DNA of 64,000 nt from Letharia columbiana (lineage: Eukaryota > Ascomycota > Lecanoromycetes > Lecanorales > Parmeliaceae). Shown piece by piece: positions 34,441 to 45,408 of this stretch. Both the position numbers and the translations under genes were made by a program. The number at the start of each line of letters is the position of its first letter. Positions within the stretch are counted from its first letter, which is position 1. The stretch spans positions 186,001 through 250,000 of the forward strand of contig NW_023501076.1 in the NCBI RefSeq assembly GCF_014066305.1, read 5' to 3'. The notes below the pieces were generated by a model. The model was not told the origin of the DNA, made no database searches, and saw only the letters and a program-made list of their open reading frames with translations.

Positions 34441-35003
34441 GAATATTGGGGCTGACTTTCCCTGTCTTTCGGAGAACAACGTAAGATGCATACAGATTTG
34501 GGTCATCTCCAATGAAAAAGGATCTTCCGGAGATCGTCATTCTGGCAGGCTTGGCGATCCGGGCCGGATGATTTCGGATTGTGTCCACAACCATTCAAAG
34601 CAGAGGGTCGATGCAAGAGCAAACACGTGACCCCAAGCAGCCGCCTATTAGATGTCTGCCCGCAGTCTGGACTTCCAAAGTATTACCTCGCCTCGCAGAA
34701 GGCTGCATCCAATTTCACCACTCAGGCGTTCGTCCACATCACCATGCGTCCACATATTTCCTTTTTCGCTCTACTCGTACCGGGGTACGATCACTCTCTG
34801 CTGACAACGCGGTGCGGCTGTGGTTTGGTAGCGCCGGCTGACAATGAAATCCTTCATTGGCCAGAACCGAAATCCGAGACCACCGGATGGGATAGATCAG
34901 ACACTTAATGTTGCCGCCCACATTTGCATTCTCTTCTTTGACAATCTCAAACAGCTACTCAAAGTCCTCGTTGTGTTCATTCTGACTTAGCCTTACGTCG
35001 GAC

Positions 35004-38000
35004 ATGGCAACCAGTAACAAGGCTGATCCTGAATGGAAGAGTCACAAGGCTACAATTGAATCGCTGTATGTGAAAGATCATCTCAAACTTGAAGGCCGCG
35101 GAGGCCTCATGGACACCATGGCCAGATCCCATGGATTTGTGAAAAGGTAGAGAAGTCTGAGTCTTGGGAAAAAATCCGGTATCACTCATACTAATTTCCG
35201 TCAAGCAAATCGCAGTATGAGAGCCATTTCAAAATTTGGGGCATGCGTAAATATCGAAAAAAAGATGACTGGAGAAGCGTCGGACGGAAGATTTCAGAGA
35301 GAAAGCGGGCAGGGAAAGATAGCAGTGTTTACATCAATAATGAAGTCATTCCAAAAGCGAGAGTTCAGAGGCAAATTAGACGTCATGAGTTCACTACAAC
35401 TTTCGGACAAATACTTCCAGGTATTTTCCTTCTCTTGGACAAATGAGAACCTTTTTAGCTAAAACCACTTTCTCAGCATCAAGTCCGCGAACTCCCGACG
35501 GCTTTGAGATCCGCACACCCGTAGCAGAAGACTCAACAGTCTTCTCCGAGCTGCAAGAGGCCGCACCCACCTTGCCACACGGGACGGGGACAAACAACTT
35601 TCCGTTCGCTCAGTTGCAAACCTTATCCTCCTCCTTGCAGCCTTGGGAGGGGACGGATGATTTCCCGGTCTCCCAATTGCAGAACGCAACATCTTCCCTA
35701 CCACCTTGGACGGAGACGGACGATTTTCGGTTCTCCCCATTGCCTCCCGTCCCATATTTGACAGGACCCGATGACTTTCCATTCATCCCAATCGAAGACA
35801 CGATGAAACTTGTCCAACGCTGGACGTATACACAGGATCTTCCCTTCTTCCAGCTTGAAGCTGGCCTTCACGCTCAAGGCACGTCTCACAAGCTGTTTAT
35901 TAGAATCGTTTCTCCAAAAGTTTTATCGTAGCTTTAGACCCTACCACATAACGTCAGTCTAAGCCGCACTATGAGCCTTGACTAATTAGAATGCAGCCGA
36001 TCTCCCACTGAACCCAACAAATGCGAAAAGACCCAGATTTGGGATTCCTTTGGTAACATCACGATCGCTAGAGGATCACCAAGATATCTTTCATCAAGGT
36101 TTTGATGCTCAACATGTAGTGCTAAGAGTCTCTGGATCGCTTACTGCAGTGCTCGAAGCTTTGCTGCCCAGTACAGCGCGTGTGAATCAACCGGAGGAGG
36201 GACTGATTTCAAGTCCAAACAATTACCGCTTAGACGCAGCTACTCCAAGACTGCTCACTCATCTGCTCTTTGCAACAGCCAACAACTTTGCCGGTCTAGA
36301 TGGTGTTCCAATTGAGGAAATCATGGACTACCTAAAACGCCAAACGAACACGCGACTTTTACGACAGCTTCTAAGCACCTCGGGGCCAGAGTCTGAAGCC
36401 TTTGCAGAAAATCTGTTTCGGGCCGCTATCGAAGCGGAAGACGCACGCATTGTCGAGATTCTCCTAGAGAAAGGATTGAACCCTGATGAGTTGGTCTGCA
36501 ATGTTGGCGGGGAAAAATACACTCCAATAGAACGGTCTTCCATGATAAGGAGTGTTGAAATTACGAGACTTCTCCTGCGTGCCAAAGCAGATGTTAACAA
36601 AACTGTTGGTACAAAACCTGAACGTGGAGCACTTCAATGCGCTATCGGAACACCCTACAAGTACTACGAGGGATCTCGTACACCCTTTGAGCTTGTGTCT
36701 TTGCTTCTTCATGCGGGTGCCAAAGTTGACGCGCTGATACTTCAAGCGCTGATATTCGAAGAGCGCGATCAGGACGTGTTTGATCTCCTCGTCCAATTCT
36801 TCACCAAGACCAATCCTCTCGACTTGGCGCGTTCCTGGCTACCCGCAAAACTGACGGAAAAATTCGACAACAAAATGGCCACAAGGACTGTAATGAGTAT
36901 TTTCCAAGCATGTTTGGATTCAGCTCACGACATGTCTCCAACTCTTGGATCCACGCTAGATATGGCGGCAGAGCGTGGAAACCTTGGCCTAGTACAATTT
37001 CTTCTCCACTCTCATGTGTCTTTGACGCATGAAACGCTTACAAACGCGATAAGAAGTCAGAACAAGGATCTGATCCGGGTCCTGATTGACGCGGGAGCGG
37101 ATGTTGACGGTGACTGTTCCATCTCTCAGGATATTCAGACGCCCCTCGGTGCAGCAATCAGTTGGGGAGATGTCGAGATCATTGATTTACTCGAGCACAA
37201 GGGTGTTTGGTCTCATGTCTGCGAAGGATCGAGATTCAAATTTGCGTTGATAGCTGCGTCAGAAGTAGGAAATCTCGCCATCGTCCAGAAACTGCTTAAT
37301 CTCGGATTTAATGTTACAGGAATAGACCTCGGTGGTGCTCTACAGGCCGCAATTTGTGGAGGGCATGAAGAAATTGCTCTGATACTACTCAATGCCGGCG
37401 CCGATGTGAACCTCAAAGCTAACGATGAGTATTATGATAAAAACACAGTTCTTCTCGAAGCATTACAGCAGAAGAATGAAAAGCTCGTGCAGTTGATTCT
37501 AGACGCTGATGTGGACATTCACCGTCATGGTGAAAGCGCTCTTAGAACAGCCGTCGAGTGGGGTAATCACTCCATCATTGAAGAGTTGATTGCTACAGGC
37601 GCCGATCCCAACGCTTATAGCTATGGGCTTGAAGATGCGCCTCTCACGATTGCCGTCAAGAGAAAAGATACCGAATCACTACAGCTCTTGCTCGATGCTG
37701 GAGCAGATGTTAACAGCCGTGGTAAGAAATCTACTGCACTGAAGGCAGCTGTAACAAATGGTGACATTGAAATGGTTGAGTACCTTTTTTCTATCGGTGC
37801 AGATCCAGATGATTCAGAGGCACTGTCTGAAGCTCTATCGCAGGGCATGCCAATGCTTGAGACGCTTCTTACAAAATTTACCAGAGTATATCCTCATGGG
37901 AAACGCGGATATGGTTGCGACGTTCTTTCAGCAGCGATCGGGAAAGCAGATTTCCGACTCATTGAATGTCTTCTCGACGCGAAGATAGATGTCAATACTT

Positions 38001-38706
38001 ATGTCTGCATAGGTGAACCCGAAAGGCCGGCATCCTGGGATCCCCTCGCAATGCATTAAGATGTACCTCACTAGGGGCGGCGATCGAGGAGGAGAACCCC
38101 ACAAGTCTTGCAATACTTCGGATGTTGCTGAATCGAAATTGTAATCCCAACAGTATTGTCCAACTTTCTATAAAGTTCCCATACCAAAGAGAGACGGCTC
38201 TTTTGGCAGCAATCAGCACAAAAGACATTCAAAAGGTCCAGCTGCTAATTGACGCTGGAGCGGATGTGAATCGGCCTGCAACGAAAGGAGTCAAACGCAC
38301 TCCGCTACAGAGGGCAGCCGAGATAGGTAGCTTTCAAATCGCACGAATCCTAATAGACAACGGCGGGCTCGTCAATGCTCAGCCCGCGGCGAGGGGAGGG
38401 GCAACTGCCATACAACTTGCGGCAATTGGAGGTTACATCGGCATTGCGGAACTACTTCTGGAGAACGGCGCCGACGTCAATGCACCAGCTGCCAGAGTGC
38501 ATGGAAGGACTGCTCTTGAGGGGGCCGCCGAACATGGCCGTATCGACATGCTGAAGCTGCTTTTCAACGTTAGCGCCAAGTTCCACGGCCCTGAGTATGA
38601 ACGAGCTCTGCAACTCGCGAAGGAAAATGGACACATGGCCACTCGGAGATATCTCGAATATCTTTCCACCGCGTCCGAAGAGTCGATCATGGACACGTGG
38701 CAGTGA
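35004..38706 (+). CDS. Clr5-domain protein with long ankyrin-repeat region
   Basis: Exons 35004-35146, 35206-35420, 35477-35919, 35990-38012 and 38075-38706 join in frame to 1151 residues. The N-terminus is a Clr5 domain (PEWKSHKATIESLYVKDHL, then ARSHGFVK, then SKSQYESHFKIWGMRK), split by intron 1 at the usual place. A middle segment has imperfect repeats such as TDDFPVSQLQNATSSLPPW. From about residue 430 there are many ankyrin repeats (LLLDAGADVNSRG, LLLENGADVNAPA, LIDAGADVDGD). Such proteins are common in filamentous fungi and are presumed nuclear or heterokaryon-related, without proven function. Two joins are less certain: exon 3/4 has a weak donor (GTTTTA), and intron 38013-38074 could instead be a one-base frameshift near 38050. 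Confidence 0.82.
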
Positions 38707-39895
38707 CTAGTGCGGCAATTGCAATCTTGCTCGCAGCGATATCGCAAGGGTCCCGTTGTGCAGAATTTTAACATTGGGGCTTGGACCGGGATTGCAGTGA
38801 TTGAAGAGTCCCCTCCGCGTCGGCAAGGAAGGAGCACGATGAGCGGAGTATTTTCGAATTGGGAGCAATCATCATCCATAGCTTGCCGACCTTGATGCAA
38901 TTCTATTTCACCGAGTTTTCATGTACGCACGGTCCTTTTGGGGCTGAACGAGGCGCAAAGGTCCTGCACAATCTTTTTGGAAAAACATCATGATAGACTA
39001 CAAGACGTTCTAATGAAAGAAACCGTTGTACTGCGCAAGTGCTCTCCTAGACTAGATTTGTGTCCTTTCGTCAGACTTGGAAAGCGCCCTTACTTGCTAA
39101 CAGTCGAATATTGTGGAATCCCGCTCTTAGATCATACCTTCTTCAAAAGACAAGGCCTTGGGACTTCGCCTCTGCCTCCTTACTTGAAGATTCAAGCATG
39201 CCGCGAATATATTGGACATAGCAGAAGTCACGCCGCACCCACGGGTACAACGCCTGGGACTGGCCTAACAGATCTTACAGACAGTCCGGTCCCAGCTTCT
39301 CTGCGACAGACGGTTCAATGCCTGTGTTTCAAGATTTAATCTTTCCTACCAGGGCCATACCTACACCAATCGAGACTCCTTCATAACCACGGTTAGCACA
39401 CACAGAAGCTGACGCTACCGCTGCGCCCTTCAAGTCGTACCAACTCACCGTCGTGGGAGACTCGTCAATCTTCACTTGGACCATACATTGCTGGACCGCT
39501 GAGCTGACTATCGGTCGGAGAAGGGTGTATTACTATCAAGATGACACCGTTTTTACGGCTCCACCAGCGTACTGATAGGCTTACATCTGACCCCTGTCTT
39601 TTCCATCCTTGGTCTTGGAATGCGGTTGGAAATCAAGACAGGTCGCAGGACGCTTCTTGCACATCCTCCATCGTGGCTGAACCTAAAACAAGGTAGGAGA
39701 ATAATCGGGTCGGAGATCGTGAACAGGAAGGACCTCGAACGAACTCAAAGTCCTTTTGCGGCAAGTTTGGTGGTAGATGAGTGTTAATAAGTAAGAGTTG
39801 AAGTGGTAGCATCCCTCAAAGAACCACAAATCCCCGTCAACAAAAACCCGCTTTCGATTTGGGGAAGCCCAGCGCCTCAGACTGCAGTTTGTTTT
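38707..39895. other. Intergenic region
   Basis: A 133-codon plus-strand frame at 38938-39339 has no recognisable feature. Nothing else is supported. The neighbouring genes converge on this segment. Confidence 0.5.
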
Positions 39896-41337
39896 TTACA
39901 CCACCTGCGCTCCGTCGACAAGACTGTTTTGAGAAGCGCCAACATTTCCAGCCTCTAATTTATCATAGTCCCCAGATGGCTTCCTAGCATCATTGCTGCG
40001 AAGGGACGAGAGCGATATCATGGCTCGTAGACTTGAGAATATACTTTTGGCGGGAGAATCAGTGAAGACGGGCCGGAGCAAAGGGAGGCAGGCGCCTACA
40101 ATGCCTAGTGAGGATTCGACCATGGGCCAGTATACGGTTGGCGTGAGTAGATCTTTCCTATGGTAAGCGAAGCCCCGGTCTGCTAGGGCGCATGCAATAC
40201 GTACATGTCAGATCTTCGTCTCCTACGGCGGTATCTAGAAGTGTATAGGGGTCAGTGTGCGACGAGAGTGCTACCTGAAAAGGACGGGCGGTGATGAGAA
40301 ATGCGTACCATAAGTGATTCTGTGGAAGACCACCAGCTTTGCAACCCCGGCGCAAACAACACTAAGACTCGTGAGCATAAGTCCAAAGTATTTTGGATCA
40401 GACTCACAGTGCCCCTAGTTGCAACATGAGGACCACGAAGAACTTTCGCATCGGAGCCATCTGAAGTCTCCAGATCTGACCTTGATCAGCCACGATTCGG
40501 AGTGACAGGAAGCTTACATACCCAGGGTATTGGCATCGAAAGGATCACAATGTCGGTAAAGACATCAGACCAAGCCTGCGCCAAGTACATCATGGTCGTA
40601 TCGATGCAAGTGCCAGGAGCAGCGTCCAAACCAGTCCAATTTCCGGAGATTGGCCAGCACTGTAGCAGATTGGCTGCAAAGAATGCGATGGTCCATGTAA
40701 TGTTTAGACCAATCATGACCAGCGAGATGATGGAAAATGTCCTCGGTACGAAGATTCTGGTACGCAAGTCAGCCTGCCCGAATGTTCTCTTGTGAAACGA
40801 TTGGGACATGCTACCTTCGATAGAAGAGAACCACGGCAATCTTTGTAAGTCCAAATGTGACCGTCTGCGTCAGTTGCGAGATGTAGATGATCTGTGCAAT
40901 GTTTAGGTCGGCATTGATCAGAGACTAGCCTAGGAGCATCAGGACATACTTTAAAGAAGACTTCCATGCGGCCATCGAAAATCGGCATGCCGTCCGGCGT
41001 GACTCGGGTATGTCTGCCGAGGCTTCCAACTGCAGCGCCTGCACATCTAAAATCAACGAAGTCGCGGTATATGCCTAGCTGGAGATACTTACCGACGAAC
41101 ATGCAAACTCCTGTACCGATGGTGGAGATCTTTCGAAAGTACGTGTCTGTAAGTCCACCGGCCCGGACAGCAAGGTTATGCGGAAAACTTTACCAATGCA
41201 AGCACTATTAGATAGTCGTCCCATGATGGACAGACCTTCGTGATCCGTCGGGCGTAGAAGCGTAGGATAACGGCTACGATTGCCAAAACAGTCAACACGG
41301 TTGCCAAGGCATACATCTTCCCTGGGGACTCGTCCAT
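39896..41337 (-). CDS. SAT4/rhodopsin-type seven-helix membrane protein, nine exons
   Basis: Exons (minus) 41337-41194, 41129-41093, 41038-40950, 40891-40815, 40756-40522, 40475-40408, 40361-40309, 40234-40205 and 40152-39896 sum to 990 nt, 329 residues, every phase agreeing. It starts MDESPGKMYALATVLTVLAI; then RFYARRITK, WDDYLIVLAL, GAAVGSLGRHT, QLTQTVTFGLTKIAVVLFYR, RTFSIISLVMIGLNITWTIA, QCWPISGNWTG, the conserved WSDVFTDIVILSMPIPWVCK-like segment (PW at the exon end), VVLMLQLGA and TPTVYWPMVESSLGIVGACL. This order is the fungal rhodopsin-like/SAT4 family of plasma-membrane proteins, whose ligands are mostly unknown. Two exons are tiny (37 and 30 nt). The polar C-terminal tail is cytosolic. 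Confidence 0.88.
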
Positions 41338-42744
41338 GGCTCGGGATGGCGGGGTAGCTAGCCGCGTGACTGGCTGTGAAGATAGGAAACGAGTTGGAGT
41401 TTCGCAAATCTCATCTAAGAGAATATAGAGAAGGGTACAAGTCTTATATTTGGAGGCAAGAAGAAGAGGGCAAGGGATCGAAGATAGATCTATCTAGTCG
41501 TGCCACGCACTTACCTCGCTACCTCGGTTGGTGTAACCCAGCCATGTGCAGAATTTAGCCAAATATAAACATGGACAAGGCCCAAAAAAGCAGCTTCGCG
41601 GAAATTCAAAACCGCCCCCGTCCGTAATTAACTGATTATAAACTTAGGATACAGCTTTGTGATATTGATAACTTGAGGTTTCCTGCACAGTAACAACTAC
41701 TTCTACTTTCGAAAAGGGGTGCGAAGAGCAAGAATGTTGAACGGTCCTTTTTCGCCGTACAATGAGAAATGTAAAGGTTGAATTTCGTATTTTTGGAGTC
41801 AAATCCCTCGATTTGCAGAATAGAATCCTTATTGGGACTTATCGGCAACGTGTTTATAACGTGTATTTGTCGTTGTGGTGGTGTAACGTAAACGTTGAAC
41901 ATTCGAAGTTTCGACGTCAGCATGTGCACCAAAAGGAGCACCGCAATCTGGCCGAAATGCAACGCGATCGCCGCAACCGCGCTCTGCGAAGAACCCAATC
42001 GCACAAGCTGGGCTTTGAGATGTTGCTCCGACTGGTCGGCTATAGCGATAAAGACTGCGCTGAGGACGGCGGTGCTGAGTCAGACCACTAACTCATGCAT
42101 ACTTGTAACGTTGCCAAGAAGATCGCATCGAGCCGCTCCACTTGAATCTTGTCTAATACGATGTCCGTCGGATCTGCTCGCCCTATGATTGACGAGGGGA
42201 CCCGCGTGTTCCTGATTGACATAGCCCATAGACCAAATCCGCCGAATCGTAATTTGCTCTCTTGAGATGGGATCGGAGGACAATTTGACAATGCGCCTCG
42301 TTAGAATGGGCCCCTGGGCTTGCTAAGACGTTGACCTCGTATCGCTCCAAGTGGCTGCTGCACTGCTATTCCTGGCCCTTGCCAACCTCCATACCGAGAG
42401 AAATGTAACCAGTTGTTTGTCAATTCTCTTGGCGCACATGTTTCAGGAACCGATTTTTCTTCGGGATGCATCACTTCCATCTCAGCATCCGGATGGACAG
42501 CATAAGAGTAGTTAGCTTCAGCCGAGAGGCTGAAAGCTGAATGATGAATACGAATAGCTGATGCTTGAACACTTGTCGAGGCAGAGTTCCTTGGAAGCAA
42601 TATGAGATAGATAAACAACGATATCGCACCTGAACTCCAGCGCCCTCTGAAAGCACCTCACCACAGCTTATTATTCTCGTGCCACCCCTTCACCTACCAG
42701 ATAAAGAAAACATCGATTACCGGCTTTACGTTCGTTGGTCAACT
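41338..42744. other. Intergenic region
   Basis: Open frames of up to 122 codons on both strands show no features. It is a shared upstream region of the divergently transcribed SAT4-type gene and the small peptide precursor. Confidence 0.5.
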
Positions 42745-43086
42745 ATGCATTTCTCTAACCATCCTCTATCACTACTTCTGTTGACTCTTTCTGCAGTCGC
42801 GTTACCATTTCCCCCAAGTAAGCAACTCATTCTAGGCACACATCTTGTTATTCAGAGCTGGAATAACAACCCAGACCAAGGCGGAGGCGGTGGAGACACG
42901 GGACGGTGGTGGTGTGGCACACATGTTTGCAACTCCAGTAAGAGGACCGTCGAGACCCGTCCGATCACAGGCATTCCTGCCGAGGGAGGGTGGTGGTGTG
43001 AGACACATATCTGCGACTCCAGCATGGAAGCGGTCGAAAAGCGTCAGGTCGAAAATACAGCATCCGTCGCCTCGAAATCGTCTTAG
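42745..43086 (+). CDS. Small secreted precursor with two WWCxTHxC repeats and dibasic sites
   Basis: The frame encodes 113 residues. The first Met with a signal peptide (MHFSNHPLSLLLLTLSAVAL) is at 42745. After a Gly-rich spacer come two related segments: GRWWCGTHVCNSSKRTVETR and GGWWCETHICDSSMEAVEKR. Each contains WWC-x-T-H-aliphatic-C followed by SS, and KR follows at different distances. Signal peptide, duplicated short core and KR sites are the layout of Kex2-processed precursors (pheromone precursors and KEP/dikaritin-type RiPP precursors), but the cores lack the C-x5-C form of known alpha-type pheromones. A GTAAGC donor and CCCAG acceptor could remove 57 in-frame bases after PFPP without changing the rest. 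It lies 1.4 kb from a SAT4-type membrane protein, divergently transcribed. Product and role are unknown. Confidence 0.65.
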   Translation: MHFSNHPLSLLLLTLSAVALPFPPSKQLILGTHLVIQSWNNNPDQGGGGGDTGRWWCGTHVCNSSKRTVETRPITGIPAEGGWWCETHICDSSMEAVEKRQVENTASVASKSS

Positions 43087-44101
43087 AACATTCTTTTGAG
43101 CGGCTCAAGTTGAACTGGTGAGGCCAGTTTTTGCTTTAGCTCAGAATGAATCGCTGACAATGAGAACCAGCCTCAGAGTGGTGGCAGCCGTCGTCCGCGC
43201 CATCCTAGCGGTTGATCTAACCGAACTAAAATCGGCAATGTAAGACTTGGATGCTGGAGGAGGTATTGTCACCTAAGGGAATGGATTCATGGTGGGAAAT
43301 TTTTGTCGGGGCAAGCTAGATCATCTCTGTTATAGCGAATTTAAGATTTCTGATTTCGGTAGGAGTGTGACACGTGTTTCTTTTGGGCACATGTCTAGAT
43401 CTTGCGTGTATTCATTAGCTGCGATCTTAGGACCTTCCTTACCAATTTACCTCGGTGATCTTCGTCTGGTCCACGGGGTAGATTCTTTCCGTCCAGTCAA
43501 AGATCATCCACCCTAGACAGACAGCTTGCTATTTATCCGGATGTATATGTCAGAGATATCCACCCACAAGAATGGTCCTGTCTCCATACAAGTGGGTGCC
43601 TGAACTCGAAGGACCAAGGGGGCTCTTCGAAGGACAGAATGCTGCGTGAGGTCGTACTAATCCCCTGTCCCTGCCGGGTGTTGACCTCCTGGGAAGGTAT
43701 TGGCGAGTGTCAGACAAGCTATCAGACAAAGATGAATTGTCAATCGCTAAGAATTCCAGATCTTACGCCGATTCGGGGTCTCTTTAACAAGGGAGGACGC
43801 TCTTCGCGAGTGCTGACATTGTCGTATTGTAACAATATATGCCGCTTTAAATGTCACATTGCCAACACCTCACCCAGCGAGCCCCGTTTTTGCCAAAGTA
43901 TGAAAAAAGACCTCGGAAGCATTGCCCCGCAAAGTTGGCATGCAGTAAACCAGGACAAGGGATAATGATCCACGAGACTGATAGCAGAGCTTACTACCAC
44001 AGACACTCAGCCAAGCAAGATACCTTTTTGGGAAAGCTGTCCTACGGAAGATATGATGGATGCCATGCCAGCTTCATCTGGGAGGATCCCAAACTGACGG
44101 T
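43087..44101. other. Intergenic region
   Basis: No supported gene; the frame at 43639-43965 is featureless. Confidence 0.5.
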
Positions 44102-45138
44102 TTACCTGTCAACCATCTTCTCCATGGTCTCCCCCAACCCCTCAGGCTCCCGCCCGAGCAGCCGCCCCAGCTCGATGGAAGCCACCGCGCATTCTCCCTT
44201 CTTCACAGCATCGAATGACGTCGCCCACTGCTTAGGCACCTCGCCAGGTCCATGCGAACCTAGCATATCCTGCACTCGCGGCTCCGCCACGTACTCTTCC
44301 TCGGTAACCTGTTTCACCTTCATATCCTTCCCTTTGAGCTTTCCCAACAGCTTTACTGTCTCCGCAAGACTCCACACTCTCGGCCCGCTCAACAGCATAA
44401 CCTGATTCTTATATTTAAAATTAGTCGGCGAATCCAGGTATTCCTTTACCAGCTTGGCGGTCGCCTCTCCCAAATCATCAATCTTTGCAAATGCGATCCC
44501 TGGCCCGGAACCATCATGAGGGATCCTCACCTCATCAGGCGGGTCATGGGGGTTAGGAAATCCAGTGTACATAGGGAAGCTCTCTGAATAAATCCCCTCA
44601 CGAATTGCTGTGAAAGTAATTGGCGTTTTGTCCGACCTCTCTGTTGACCCTGACTCAAGCGACTTGAGATATGACTCCGTCTTCAAGTGCGCTTGCATGA
44701 CATGGGCGACGGAATCCGGAGTGCAGTCGCCGCCGAATGCGAGAGACGTGTAACAAACATGAGATACACCGCTGCGGTGTGCGGCGTCAAGGGCTACTTT
44801 GTGGACCTCATTTAATTAGCTTGCCATCCTCCTTGTATGACGCAGCGATGAATAAGCTGCGAAAAGAATTCATATACTTTGAATCTATGGTCACTCTCGA
44901 TACTCGGATACGAAATGAGAATCAGACACGCTACACCATCAAAAGCATGTTCTAACGAATCAGTATCATTATAATCCGCTGTCCTCGTAGCAACGCCTGC
45001 TTGCACCATGTGGGAAGGGGTTTTCTCGGGATAGCGGGATATCAAAAGAAGCTCCTTTGGAGGAAGCAGTTTGAACAGGTGGGTGTAGATACTCGAACCG
45101 ATCTTGCCTGAGGCAGGAAAGACTGCGACTTTGGCCAT
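44102..45138 (-). CDS. NmrA-like NAD(P)-binding oxidoreductase
   Basis: Exons 45138-44878 and 44806-44102 (minus) encode 321 residues. The start MAKVAVFPASGKIGSSIYTH holds a Rossmann glycine motif variant (P-A-S-G-K-I-G). It is followed by LLLISRYPEK, where the Arg after the second strand favours NADP, then DGVACLILISYPSIE. The intron (GTATAT ... GCTAAT ... TGAG) joins HRFK to VHKVALDAAH. The later part has VCYTSLAFGG, FTAIREGIYSESFPMYTGFP and GIAFAKIDDLGEATAKLV, all typical of NmrA/QOR2-type atypical short-chain dehydrogenases. These proteins either reduce quinones or sense NADP; which applies here cannot be told. The gene looks intact and diverges from RRP43 with about 270 bp between starts. 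A longer in-frame start at 45267 exists but is less likely. Confidence 0.9.
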
Positions 45139-45408
45139 GGTTCCGATGGCAGATTGAAGCAGGACGAACAGGAGCAATTGGAAGCCATGGTCACTTGCGA
45201 TTTTATACTTCAAGCCGGCGAAGAGAGCGTCTCTGACGTACGGTAGAGAAAAAGCACCCCTGTCCACTCAGCCCTACGAGTACAAGTATCCATCAATTCC
45301 TTATCGATAAGCCCTACTTATTTTACCCTCCAAAAATCCCACATCCCCAAATCAACAAACCCCAACCCAACCCAACTCCTAATCCTCCTACCCCACCCCG
45401 CCGCCCAA

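Noticed and set aside
42745..43086. Assignment as a classical alpha-type mating pheromone
   Set aside because: The core has C-x4-C (WWCGTHVC) and lacks the G-Q-x-C ending of known ascomycete alpha-type pheromones.
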